14,544 nt of DNA from CAZWUZ01 sp964637655 [NCBI: uncultured bacterium] (GTDB taxonomy: Bacteria; DAOPZR01), in contig CAZWUZ010000066.1 of NCBI GenBank assembly GCA_964637655.1, positions 1 through 14,544 on the forward strand, in the 5' to 3' direction. The position numbers were made by a program, and so were the translations under genes. Shown in pieces: positions 7,272-14,544 of the stretch. Below the pieces are notes generated by a model, which saw only the letters and a program-made list of their open reading frames with translations, did no database searches and was not told where the DNA came from. Position 1 is the stretch's first letter. Every line of letters begins with the position of its first letter.

Positions 7272-10200
7272 GTGTATCTCAAGCGTGTGGAAATGTTCGG
7301 CTTCAAGTCGTTTGCCGACCGGACCGGCATCGATTTCGGGCACGGGGTGTACGCCATTGTCGGGCCCAACGGCTGCGGCAAGAGCAACGTCGTTGACGCG
7401 GTGCGCTGGGTGCTCGGCGAGCAGAGTCCGAAGTCGGTGCGCGGCACCTGCATGGAGGATGTTATCTTCACCGGCAACGGGCATCGCGCCGCGCACAACT
7501 TCGGCGAGGTGACGCTGACGCTCGACAACGAGGCGGGGCGCCTGCCGATTGCCTTCAGCGAGGTGGCGGTAACGCGCCGCGTGCACCGCGGCGGTGAATG
7601 CGAGTACCTGATCAACCGCGAAACGGTGCGTCTGCGTGACATCCACAACCTCTTCTTCGATACCGGGGTCAGCCGCAACCTCTACTCGCTCATCGGGCAG
7701 GGACAGGTGGCGACGCTGGCGTCGAGCGCGCCGCAGGAGCGGCGCGTGCTCTTCGAGGAAGCGGCGGGGATCATGAAGTACCGCACCAAGAAGGTCATCG
7801 CCCTGCGCAACCTCGACGCGACGGTGCAGGACCTGGCGCGGCTCAACGACATCCTGCGCGAGCGCGAAGCGCAGCTGGAGACGCTGAAGCGGCAGGCGCG
7901 GCGGGCGGAGCGCGCCGGCGAGGTGCGCCGGCAGCTGCGCGAGGCGGCTGTCGCGCGCCTCAAGGCGGACCTGGCCGGACAGGAGGAGGCCGAAACGCAG
8001 CGGCGCTACCAGCAGGAGGAACTGCTGCAGCGCGAGCAGGCGTTGCGCGCGGAGCGCGAACTGACGACGCAGGAACTGGCGGCGCTGCGCGCGCGGGAGC
8101 GCGACTGCGACCTGACGGTGGAACAGGTGCGCGCGGCGCGCGAGCAGGCGCGCAACCGCGTGCTGCAACTCGAGGGGCAGGTCAGCGTGCTGGCGGAGAA
8201 GGTGCAGGCGCTCGACCAGCGGCAGCGGCTGCTGGACGAGGCGGCCACGGTCAATGCCGAGCGGCTGACGGCACTGGCGTTGCAGGAGGAGCAGCGCGGG
8301 GCGTTGCTGGCGACGGCGCGGCAGACCCTGGCAGCGGGCGAGGAGGAACTGCGCACGCTGGCGACGCGCGAGGAGGACCTGGCGCGGCTGCGGACGGAAC
8401 TGGAAAGCGGCATCGGCGCGGCTGAACGGCGGCTGCGCGACATCGACAGCGACGTGCGCGCGCGCGCCGAGGAAGAGCATGTATTGCTCGAGCGCCTGGC
8501 GCAGAAGCAGGCGGCGGACGACGAACAGCACAAGCGCATGGTCAAGCTGGCCTCGCACCTCGATACCATCGAATTCAAGGGGCTGGAACTGCGCCAGCAC
8601 CGCGAGCAGCGGCACGCGGCGCGGGTTGAGGCGGAGACGGTGATCGCCTCGCTGCGCACGCGCGAGCAGGAACTGCTGGCGGCGGAAAAAGACCTCGACG
8701 CGAAACTGCGCGCGGTCGAGTCGCTGATGGCGACCGACAAGGCGCAGCTCGAGACGCTGGAACAGTGGGTGCGCAACCACGAGGGATGTCGCGACGGGGT
8801 GCGCGCGCTGCTGGCGGCGGCGGCGCAGGGTGAAACCACGGGGGTGCGCGGCCTGCTGGCCGAGCGCCTGACCATCGCCGCCGAATTCGAGGTGGCCATC
8901 GAGGCGGCGCTGGGCGAGGCGCTGCAGACGCTGCTGGCGGATGACGAGGCGGCGGCGTGGCGGGCGGTGCAGCTGCTCGCGGACGGCACGCGCGGGCGCG
9001 CGGCGCTGGTCTGGCCGGAACTGGCACCGCTGGCGGCGGATACGCGGCTGTCACCGCCGCCGCAGGGGGACGGCATCGACGGACCGGCGCTGGCGCTGCT
9101 CGGGCACAAACCGGAGGACAAGGGTGTGCTCGCGGTGCTGCTCGGGCGCACCTGCGTGGTGCGCGACCTGGACACGGCGCGGGCGCTGCGCGCGGCGGGG
9201 CGCGGCGCGGGGTGGGATTTCGTCACCAGGCGCGGCGATGTCTGGCAGGCCGATGGCGTACTGACGGCAGGTCCGCTGGAGAGTTCGCAACTGCTCGGCC
9301 GCAACCGGGTCATCGCGGAATTACGGGAACAGCTGCGCACGCGCAGCGAGGAGTTGCGGCGGCTGCACGCGCAGCGGCATACCGTCGAGCAGGACCGCGG
9401 GGCGCTGCAGAGCAACCGCATCCGTCAGCAGGAACGCATGGAGCGGCTGGCGCTCGAAGAACGGGCCTTCGACGGCGATTTGCAGGCCTGGGACCGCGAA
9501 CAGAAGGGTATCCGCCAGGAGCATGGCGAACTGCAGCAGCGGCGGGCGGTGATGGCTGAGGAGTTGCGCCTGCTGGCGGCGCAGGTCGAGACGCTGGCGC
9601 AGCCGGACGCGACGCTGGCGCAGACCCGCGCGGCGCAGGAGGAGGCGCTGGCGCAGCTGCAGGCGCGCCGGCAGGAGGTCGGCAGCGAACTGGCGCGGGT
9701 GCGCGACCTGCACACTGACCGCAAGGTGGCGGTGGCTGCGGCGCGCGAACAGAGCGGCGCGCTCGAACGCGAACTGGCGGATCTGGCGCGGCAGCGGCAG
9801 GCCATTGCCGCGGAGGAGGAAAAACAGCGGCCTGAGCGCGAGGCGTATGGCGGGAGCAGGCAGAACCTGCAGACGCAGCGGGCGGCGCTCGAGACGGAAC
9901 TGCACGAGCGGCACGCGGCGGAAACAATCAGCGACGGGGAATTGCGCGAGGCGGTCAACCGCCAGCAGGAAGTCAAGGCGCAACTCGATGTGCAGGGGCG
10001 GACGCTGGCGGAGCAGCAGGACCTGCTCGAATCGCTGCAGCAGGAACTGCACCGCATCGACCGCGAAATCAGCGACGAAACGCACCGCGAGGACACGCTG
10101 CGACAGGCAGTCATGGTCGAGTTCCAGCTCGACGACCCGGCGGTGCTCGACGCGGAACTGGCGGCCTGCACGGCGGAGCCGCCGGCGGCGGAACTGCTCG

Positions 10201-10844
10201 CTGACCTGCGCAAGAAGCACCAGCACCTCGGCGGGGCGGACGAGGGGGCCATCGAGGAGTACCGGCTGATGCAGGAGCGTATCGGGGCCGATTTGCGGCA
10301 GCGCGACGACCTGACCCAGGCGGAAGCCAACCTGCGCGCGACCATCCGCCGCATCGACCGCTACAGCCGCGAGATGTTCCGGCGCACGTTCGACGCGGTC
10401 AACAACAACTTCCGCATCCTCGCCCGCCGCCTCTTCGAGGGGGGCGAGGCCTGGCTCGAACTGATCGAGGATGACGACCTGCTCAAGGCGGGTATCGAGG
10501 TGTTCGTACGGCCTCCGGGCAAAAAGCAGCAGGCGATGTCGCTCTACTCGGGCGGGGAGAAGGCGCTCATTTCGCTGGCGCTGCTCTTCGCGGTGTTCCT
10601 GGTGAAACCGAGCCCGTTCTGCATCCTCGACGAGGTCGATGCCCCGCTCGACGACAGCAACGCGCAGCGCTTTATCGACCTTGTCCGCGAATTCGCCAAG
10701 CGCACGCAGTTCGTCATGATCACCCACAAGAAAGTGACGATGATGAGTGCGGACCGGCTGATCGGCATCACCATGCAGGAGCGCGGGGTGTCAAAGGTGC
10801 TTGAGGTGTCCATCGGCGAGGCGCAGGAACTGGCCGAAGCGTAG
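7272..10844 (+). CDS. smc: Chromosome segregation ATPase SMC
   Basis: Structural maintenance of chromosomes protein. It forms a homodimer that, with ScpA and ScpB, loops and compacts the chromosome. It has 1190 residues, normal for bacterial SMC. The N-terminal head has Walker A GPNGCGKS at 31-38, then VRWVLGEQSPKSVRG and GQGQVATL (Q-loop region). Coiled coil runs from about 165 to 500, the hinge from about 500 to 660 (with the Gly-containing TTGVRGLLAERL), then returning coiled coil to about 1030. The C-terminal head has signature YSGGEKALISLALLFA (SGGE at 1093-1096), Walker B FCILDEVDAPLDD near 1116 and the H-motif MITHKK. The start is GTG 7272 (YLKRVEMFGFKSFAD matches the family N-terminus) with GGGAGGGGAG at 7256-7265. 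The in-frame GTG 7254 overlaps that ribosome-binding site. ScpA and ScpB are not adjacent. The signature has Tyr where Leu is common. Confidence 0.97.
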   Translation: MYLKRVEMFGFKSFADRTGIDFGHGVYAIVGPNGCGKSNVVDAVRWVLGEQSPKSVRGTCMEDVIFTGNGHRAAHNFGEVTLTLDNEAGRLPIAFSEVAVTRRVHRGGECEYLINRETVRLRDIHNLFFDTGVSRNLYSLIGQGQVATLASSAPQERRVLFEEAAGIMKYRTKKVIALRNLDATVQDLARLNDILREREAQLETLKRQARRAERAGEVRRQLREAAVARLKADLAGQEEAETQRRYQQEELLQREQALRAERELTTQELAALRARERDCDLTVEQVRAAREQARNRVLQLEGQVSVLAEKVQALDQRQRLLDEAATVNAERLTALALQEEQRGALLATARQTLAAGEEELRTLATREEDLARLRTELESGIGAAERRLRDIDSDVRARAEEEHVLLERLAQKQAADDEQHKRMVKLASHLDTIEFKGLELRQHREQRHAARVEAETVIASLRTREQELLAAEKDLDAKLRAVESLMATDKAQLETLEQWVRNHEGCRDGVRALLAAAAQGETTGVRGLLAERLTIAAEFEVAIEAALGEALQTLLADDEAAAWRAVQLLADGTRGRAALVWPELAPLAADTRLSPPPQGDGIDGPALALLGHKPEDKGVLAVLLGRTCVVRDLDTARALRAAGRGAGWDFVTRRGDVWQADGVLTAGPLESSQLLGRNRVIAELREQLRTRSEELRRLHAQRHTVEQDRGALQSNRIRQQERMERLALEERAFDGDLQAWDREQKGIRQEHGELQQRRAVMAEELRLLAAQVETLAQPDATLAQTRAAQEEALAQLQARRQEVGSELARVRDLHTDRKVAVAAAREQSGALERELADLARQRQAIAAEEEKQRPEREAYGGSRQNLQTQRAALETELHERHAAETISDGELREAVNRQQEVKAQLDVQGRTLAEQQDLLESLQQELHRIDREISDETHREDTLRQAVMVEFQLDDPAVLDAELAACTAEPPAAELLADLRKKHQHLGGADEGAIEEYRLMQERIGADLRQRDDLTQAEANLRATIRRIDRYSREMFRRTFDAVNNNFRILARRLFEGGEAWLELIEDDDLLKAGIEVFVRPPGKKQQAMSLYSGGEKALISLALLFAVFLVKPSPFCILDEVDAPLDDSNAQRFIDLVREFAKRTQFVMITHKKVTMMSADRLIGITMQERGVSKVLEVSIGEAQELAEA

Positions 10845-10925
10845 TTTTTCCCGGCTCTTTTTTACCCGGCCCAGCCAGAGATGAAACAGACATTGTATGT
10901 GTTTGTTTGTTTATTGTTTCCTTGA

Positions 10926-10944
10926 TTTGCATATTTATGCCAAA
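10926..10944. repeat. Imperfect palindrome, possible operator
   Basis: The 19 bases TTTGCATATTTATGCCAAA contain a perfect GCATA-TT-TATGC core. Flanking TTT and AAA pair if one base is skipped. It overlaps the -35 and spacer of the candidate promoter at 10927-10955, the usual place for a repressor site. No regulator can be named. Confidence 0.35.
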
Positions 10945-10955
10945 TGTGGTACTTT
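10927..10955 (+). promoter_or_regulatory. Candidate promoter for the lipoprotein gene
   Basis: TTGCAT (10927-10932), 17 bases, then TACTTT (10950-10955) preceded by TGG (extended -10). It lies in an AT-rich stretch that contrasts with the GC-rich genes on both sides. The match is moderate and AT-rich DNA yields such matches by chance. Predicted leader is about 80 bases and includes the GCATGCAT repeats. Confidence 0.4.
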
Positions 10956-10986
10956 TAATTATCGTAAAAAAACGTACTGTGCAGGA

Positions 10987-11014
10987 GCATGCATGGCATG
11001 GATTGTGCATGCAT
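10987..11014. repeat. Paired GCATGCAT repeats, 20 bp apart
   Basis: GCATGCAT occurs at 10987-10994 and again at 11007-11014, an exact 20-base period (about two helical turns). Each copy contains overlapping 6-bp palindromes (GCATGC and ATGCAT). GCATGCA at 10987 and TGCATGC at 11006 could also form a hairpin in RNA with a 12-base loop. The pair sits just before the lipoprotein start. Confidence 0.45.
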
Positions 11015-11041
11015 TATGACAATCTGTGAATGGCGGGTGCT

Positions 11042-11515
11042 ATGCTGATGCGTATGACGGTTTTGGCGGCTGTACTGCTGGCGCTTGTTTCCGGCTGCGG
11101 CGGCGGCGATGGCGATAACAGGAATACCGGCGTGCCGCCTGCAGACGGGGAAACGGATTCCTTTGTGCTGACGCCCGGTGCGGTGGCGCAGGAGGGGATC
11201 ATTCCCCCGCAGCCGCTGGTGTTGCCGCTGGAAGCGCCGGTGGTCGAACCGGCGGCGCCGGCGGAACTGTCGGAGGACGACCTGCTGCAGCGCACGGATG
11301 GAACTTTGCTGGTACCACCCCGGCGTGAGCCGCGGCAGTCGGGGGGCGGAGGGAGTACCTTTACCGGCGGGCGTGAGGTCTTTGTTGACGTGACAGCACC
11401 GGTTGCCGCTGGCGAATGGTACTTGTTCGGATTTGAGTATGTTGCCGGCAGCGCCGATGACTATCGACAGGGGGAATTTGCCCCGGGGGCCCGTCTGCTG
11501 CCGCCGGGCCTATAG
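11042..11515 (+). CDS. Predicted lipoprotein of unknown function
   Basis: From ATG 11042 the product has 157 residues. The N-terminus is a clear lipoprotein signal: MLMRM, a hydrophobic run, then lipobox VSGC with Cys19. Residue +2 is Gly, not Asp, so by the usual rule it would go to the outer membrane. After a Gly/Asp-rich linker the protein is Pro-, Ala- and Glu-rich (for example QPLVLPLEAPVVEPAAPAEL). It then has a Gly-rich patch and a short beta-like stretch (GREVFVDVTAPVAAGEWYLFGFEYVAG). I recognise no family. Other in-frame ATGs at 11030, 11048 and 11054 are possible. GGCGGG at 11032-11037 fits 11042 or 11048 best. Tandem TAG stops end it. It is the first gene before the polysaccharide export pair but is separated from it by a strong promoter, so membership of that locus is only suggested. 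Confidence 0.75.
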   Translation: MLMRMTVLAAVLLALVSGCGGGDGDNRNTGVPPADGETDSFVLTPGAVAQEGIIPPQPLVLPLEAPVVEPAAPAELSEDDLLQRTDGTLLVPPRREPRQSGGGGSTFTGGREVFVDVTAPVAAGEWYLFGFEYVAGSADDYRQGEFAPGARLLPPGL

Positions 11516-11518
11516 TAG

Positions 11519-11547
11519 TTGACACGCATAAACGGGTATAGTATACT
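11519..11547 (+). promoter_or_regulatory. Near-consensus sigma-70 promoter of the polysaccharide locus
   Basis: TTGACA (11519-11524), exactly 17 bases, then TATACT (11542-11547). The -35 is perfect and the -10 has one mismatch. Predicted start is about 11554, giving a leader of roughly 70 bases to ATG 11625. TAGTATACTA (11540-11549), a perfect 10-bp palindrome, covers the -10. Confidence 0.85.
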
Positions 11548-11624
11548 AATCTAATTATGTGTCGAGTAGTCGGGTGCGGTGGGGGGCCGCGGCTGACAGC
11601 GGATAACGCAAGGAGACGCGAGTT

Positions 11625-12902
11625 ATGACGAGGACTGGATGCGTGCTGCTGATGGCGGTAGTGCTGTGGGCGGGTGCACTGGCCGCCCCGGCCGAGGAAA
11701 TCAGGCCGCTGGCCCCCGCGGGTGGCAGCGAGGAGTACGTCATCGGCATCGATGACGTGCTGGAAATCACGGTGTATAAGCATCCCGAACTGACCAAGCG
11801 CGTGACGGTGCGCCCGGACGGGATGGTCACCTACGAACTGGCAGGGTCAGTGACCGCGGCGGGACGCACGGCCAGTGATCTCGACCGCGATGTGACGGAG
11901 AAACTGACGGCTTTCCTGCGCAACCCGGAAGTGACGGTGGTCGTGGCCGAGTTCAACAGCCGCAAGGTGCTGGTGGTCGGCGAGGTCGCGCGGCCCGGCA
12001 CGTTCAAGATCGAAGGCACGACGCGCCTGCTCGACATCCTGACCCGGGCAGGCTGGTCACAGAATCCCGCCGGGGCCAACATCGCCAACGTCATGCGCGA
12101 GGATGGCAGCGTGGTGCGGGTCGATCTAGACGCGCTGCTCTATCGCGTCGATACCACGCAGAACATCCTGCTGCGCAAGAACGACACGATTTTCCTGCCG
12201 CGGGTGACCGCAGCGCAGGCGGCGCAGCGGCAGCCCGGTCGCATCACCGTCTACGGCGAGGTCAACAAACCGGGGGCGGTCGAGTGCCCGGCCGAGGGGC
12301 GGCTGACGGTCAAGGACGCGCTGCTGATGGCGGGCGGCGTGACGCAGAATGCCGCGCAGACGCGCGGGCGCATCCTGCGCGCGAGCGGCGACATTCAGCT
12401 GGTCAATCTCAAGGCGCTGATCTATGATGGCGACCTGTCGCAGGATTACGCGCTGGCGGCGGGGGATGCGCTGTTTGTTCCGCGCGAGCAGGAGGTCGAG
12501 GTCTACGTCCTCGGCATGGTGGCCTCGCCCGGCCTGTACGTCGTGCATGAGCGCCCGAACGTGCTGCAGGCGCTGACCCTGGCGAAGCACTACCGTTTCG
12601 GCGCGGTGCTGCGCAGTGCCAAGGTGGTGCGCGGCGACCCGAACAACCCGCTGGTCATCTCGGTCGACCTCGAGCGCCTGCTCTTCAAGGGGGACCGCAC
12701 GCAGAATATCCGGCTTGAGTCGGGAGACGTGCTCTTCATCCCGCAGTCATTCATCTCGAGTGTTTCGGACTTCATCGCCAATATCTGGCCGCCGATGGCG
12801 ACCACGCTCGACGCCTACAGCCGCGTCCGCGATGTCGGCGATAATGACGGGCGCTCATACTGGGACCCGACGGATAACGGCGGCGTGTCGTACAGCCGGT
12901 AA
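11625..12902 (+). CDS. Polysaccharide export outer-membrane protein, Wza-like, three SLBB domains
   Basis: A 425-residue periplasmic or outer-membrane component of capsule/exopolysaccharide export. Residues 1-20 form a Sec signal peptide with cleavage after ALA. Cys6 is too early to be a lipobox, so unlike Wza it seems not to be lipidated. The polysaccharide export domain spans about 34-110 (starting EEYVIGIDDVLEITVY). Three SLBB domains follow at about 114-190, 206-286 and 292-373. Each opens with a V-x-G-x-V-x-x-PG-like strand (GEVARPG, GEVNKPG, GMVASPG) and ends with a GD/ND-x-[IL]-F-[LVI]-P element. Residues 376-402 (FISSVSDFIANIWPPM onward) could be the amphipathic helix that forms the outer-membrane pore in Wza. 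The tail after it is polar (DNDGRSYWDPTDNGG). AGGAG lies 9 bases before the ATG. The polymerisation regulator and kinase follows 45 bases later. Confidence 0.95.
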   Translation: MTRTGCVLLMAVVLWAGALAAPAEEIRPLAPAGGSEEYVIGIDDVLEITVYKHPELTKRVTVRPDGMVTYELAGSVTAAGRTASDLDRDVTEKLTAFLRNPEVTVVVAEFNSRKVLVVGEVARPGTFKIEGTTRLLDILTRAGWSQNPAGANIANVMREDGSVVRVDLDALLYRVDTTQNILLRKNDTIFLPRVTAAQAAQRQPGRITVYGEVNKPGAVECPAEGRLTVKDALLMAGGVTQNAAQTRGRILRASGDIQLVNLKALIYDGDLSQDYALAAGDALFVPREQEVEVYVLGMVASPGLYVVHERPNVLQALTLAKHYRFGAVLRSAKVVRGDPNNPLVISVDLERLLFKGDRTQNIRLESGDVLFIPQSFISSVSDFIANIWPPMATTLDAYSRVRDVGDNDGRSYWDPTDNGGVSYSR

Positions 12903-12947
12903 TGGAGGTGCGGGGGACGACGGCGGCACGGTGACGGGGCGCGCGTA

Positions 12948-14544
12948 ATGGCCAAGTATGAGATGGGGCTGCAGGATTACCTGCGCGTCGTCCGCAAGCG
13001 GCTCTGGGTAATCGTGCTGACCACGCTCGCTGTCTATGGTTGCGCGCTGGTCTACACCCAGCTGCAGCCGAAAATCTATGAAACGCGCGCCACGGTCGAA
13101 CTGGTGAGCCGCACGACCATCGGCGGGCTGTTCGAGGAGGCGCTGCTGCGCCAGGGCGACCAGATCGCCACGGCGACCAAGGTCATCAAGAGCACGCGGG
13201 TCATCGGCAAGGCCGTCGACATGCTGCAGGCGAAGAACGTGCTGCCGGTGCGGCAGGGTGACGAGCGGCAGGCGCAGATCCGCCAGGTACAGGGGATCAT
13301 CGGGGCGGCGCAGGTCGACCGCGCCAACGTGCTCGCCATCTCGGCGCGGCATGAGGACCCCGAGAAAGCGCGCGCCATCGCGGATGCGGTCGCGCAGGTC
13401 TACGCGTACGAGGATCAGTCGGCTGACCGCGAACAGAACCGCGCGATGCGCCTGCACCTCGATGACCAGGTGCGGCAGGTCAAGACGGCGCTCGAGCAGG
13501 CGGAACGCGACCTCGAATCGTTCCGGCAGGCGCACAACCTTGCCGACCTGACCCCGCAGGAGCGGATGACGGTCGACAAGCTGGCGGAACTCGAAGCGGG
13601 GTACCGGGCGGCGGCGGCGGCGCGGCAGGAAACGGAACTGCAGTTGCGGCAGCTGCAGGCGGCGTTCGACCCGGCGGCGCTCGACCAGGCGGACATCCAG
13701 CCGCTGCTGGATGACGCGACCGTGCGCGGCGCCTATGAGCAGGTGGTGACGCTGCGCACGCGCCTGACGGCGCTGCTCGAGGACTATACCCCGCGGCATC
13801 CCGCGGTGCTCGAAACCGAGCAACAGCTGGTCGAGCAGAAAAGGAAACTGGCGGCGGTGTTGCGCCCCGCGCTGGCGGCGCGGGTCGAAGCGCTGCAGCG
13901 GTCGGCCCGGCGCCAGCAGGAGCAGGAGGCGGCGCTCGGCGCGCGCCTGGCGCGCGCGCAGGGCAGGGTTGCGGACGAAGGGCCGGAACTGCGCCTGCAA
14001 CTGGCCCAGCTGCAGCGGGCGGTTGATGTCAATGGCAAACTCTTCACGTCGTTCACCGAGCGGCTCGAGGAGATGAAGATCGCGGAGGCGTCGCGTATCG
14101 GCGGTGTGCTGCTGCTCGACCCGGCGCCCCCGGCTTCACTGATCTACCCGCGGGCGGGGAGCAACGCCATGGCGGGCGTCATTATCGGGCTGGTGCTCGG
14201 GCTGGCGTTCGCGTTTGTCATCGAGAGCATGGACACGTCCATCGGCACCATCGAGGACGTGGAGGCCTATATCAGCAAGCCGGTCGTCGGGGTGGTGCCG
14301 CTGATCCACATCGACGAGGAGAAGCTGAAGCGGTTCCAGAAAAAGGTCGTGTCGGACAAGGAGGAATTCAACGAGCGGCAGTCGAAACTGGTGGCCATCA
14401 GCGACCCGAAGTCGCCGGTGACCGAGGCGTACCGCACGCTGCGCACCAACCTGCAGTTCTCCTTCCTGCAGAAGCAGGGGGGGAAGGTGCTGCTGGTGAC
14501 GAGCGCCACCCCGCAGGAAGGAAAGACCACCACCATCACCAACC
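12948..14544 (+). CDS. Wzz/GumC-type chain-length regulator fused to tyrosine autokinase, 3' truncated
   Basis: Inner-membrane protein that controls polysaccharide chain length and export. It runs off the window after 532 codons. Order: short cytoplasmic start (MAKYEMGLQDYLRVVRKR), first membrane helix about 18-37, Wzz beta/alpha domain (about 40-155), and a long periplasmic coiled coil (about 160-380) containing the GNVR-like TPRHPAVLETEQQL. A proline-rich stretch (DPAPPASLIYPRAG) and second membrane helix (about 405-426) precede the cytoplasmic BY-kinase. There SPVTEAYRTLRTNLQFSF and Walker A TSATPQEGKTTT (518-529) are intact. Walker A' and B and the C-terminal Tyr cluster lie beyond the window. 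This single-chain architecture is as in Wzc and related Gram-negative proteins. ATG 12948 has only a weak GGGG upstream. ATG 12963 (MGLQDYLRV) is an alternative start. Spacing and strand suggest one transcript with the export protein. Confidence 0.93.
   Translation, partial: MAKYEMGLQDYLRVVRKRLWVIVLTTLAVYGCALVYTQLQPKIYETRATVELVSRTTIGGLFEEALLRQGDQIATATKVIKSTRVIGKAVDMLQAKNVLPVRQGDERQAQIRQVQGIIGAAQVDRANVLAISARHEDPEKARAIADAVAQVYAYEDQSADREQNRAMRLHLDDQVRQVKTALEQAERDLESFRQAHNLADLTPQERMTVDKLAELEAGYRAAAAARQETELQLRQLQAAFDPAALDQADIQPLLDDATVRGAYEQVVTLRTRLTALLEDYTPRHPAVLETEQQLVEQKRKLAAVLRPALAARVEALQRSARRQQEQEAALGARLARAQGRVADEGPELRLQLAQLQRAVDVNGKLFTSFTERLEEMKIAEASRIGGVLLLDPAPPASLIYPRAGSNAMAGVIIGLVLGLAFAFVIESMDTSIGTIEDVEAYISKPVVGVVPLIHIDEEKLKRFQKKVVSDKEEFNERQSKLVAISDPKSPVTEAYRTLRTNLQFSFLQKQGGKVLLVTSATPQEGKTTTITN

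Noticed and set aside
7248-10727. Long minus-strand open frames (about 470-510 codons) opposite smc
   Set aside because: Coiled-coil coding in GC-rich DNA gives antisense Arg/Leu- or Ser/Arg-rich frames; SMC motifs at both ends prove the sense strand.
11554-11624. Riboswitch (for example cyclic-di-GMP type) in the leader of the export gene
   Set aside because: A c-di-GMP riboswitch would suit the function, but the roughly 70-base leader is short and lacks the conserved GEMM sequence blocks; only small GC hairpins can be drawn.
12855-14000. Minus-strand open frame of 381 codons at the end of the window
   Set aside because: It is the shadow of the coiled-coil part of the chain-length regulator, which is open to the window end and has two membrane helices and a Walker A motif.

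Overview
The window is GC-rich, gene-dense bacterial DNA. It carries housekeeping and stress genes, a small redox or nitrosative-stress unit, and the start of a polysaccharide export locus. The outer-membrane export protein (11625-12902), a periplasmic Do-type protease and a predicted lipoprotein point to a Gram-negative envelope. The short (class III type) hybrid cluster protein and its CRP/FNR-type regulator point to an anaerobic or facultatively anaerobic lifestyle. I cannot place the organism securely. Some sequence style (for example the SMC Walker A GPNGCGKS) fits PVC-like or other poorly cultured phyla, but that is a weak guess.

Layout. 1-1169: the 3' part of a Do/HtrA serine protease, cut by the window edge, with Glu where the catalytic Asp is expected. 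1201-3762: complete ClpB disaggregase on the same strand, 31 bases later. 3826-4962: three compact same-strand genes of unknown function: a 68-residue protein, a 233-residue protein with a FliD-C-like stretch, and a 67-residue two-helix membrane protein. A 30-bp perfect palindrome (4979-5008) separates them from the convergent hcp gene and looks like a shared terminator.

5020-7169 (minus strand): a CRP/FNR-family regulator followed by hcp. Between them lies a perfect FNR-like box, TTGAC-N4-GTCAA, centred at -41.5 relative to a good extended -10 for hcp. This is textbook class II activator geometry. The regulator has the FNR-type E-xx-SR recognition helix but lacks FNR's N-terminal Fe-S cysteines, so it is probably an HcpR/DNR-like sensor. 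Its own promoter would start transcription at or within a base or two of the ATG, giving a leaderless mRNA.

7204-10844: smc, read divergently from the regulator from a near-consensus sigma-70 promoter. Its real start is GTG 7272. 10845-11041: a conspicuously AT-rich intergenic stretch with palindromes and a candidate promoter. 11042-11515: a predicted lipoprotein of unknown function. 11519-11547: an almost perfect sigma-70 promoter. It drives a Wza-like export protein with three SLBB domains (11625-12902) and then a Wzz/GumC-type chain-length regulator fused to a tyrosine autokinase (12948 onward), which runs off the end just after its Walker A motif. The last two genes should work together: the kinase protein in the inner membrane sets polymer length and the SLBB protein forms the outer-membrane exit. 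No tRNA, rRNA, CRISPR array or insertion sequence was seen, and no gap exceeds 300 bases.
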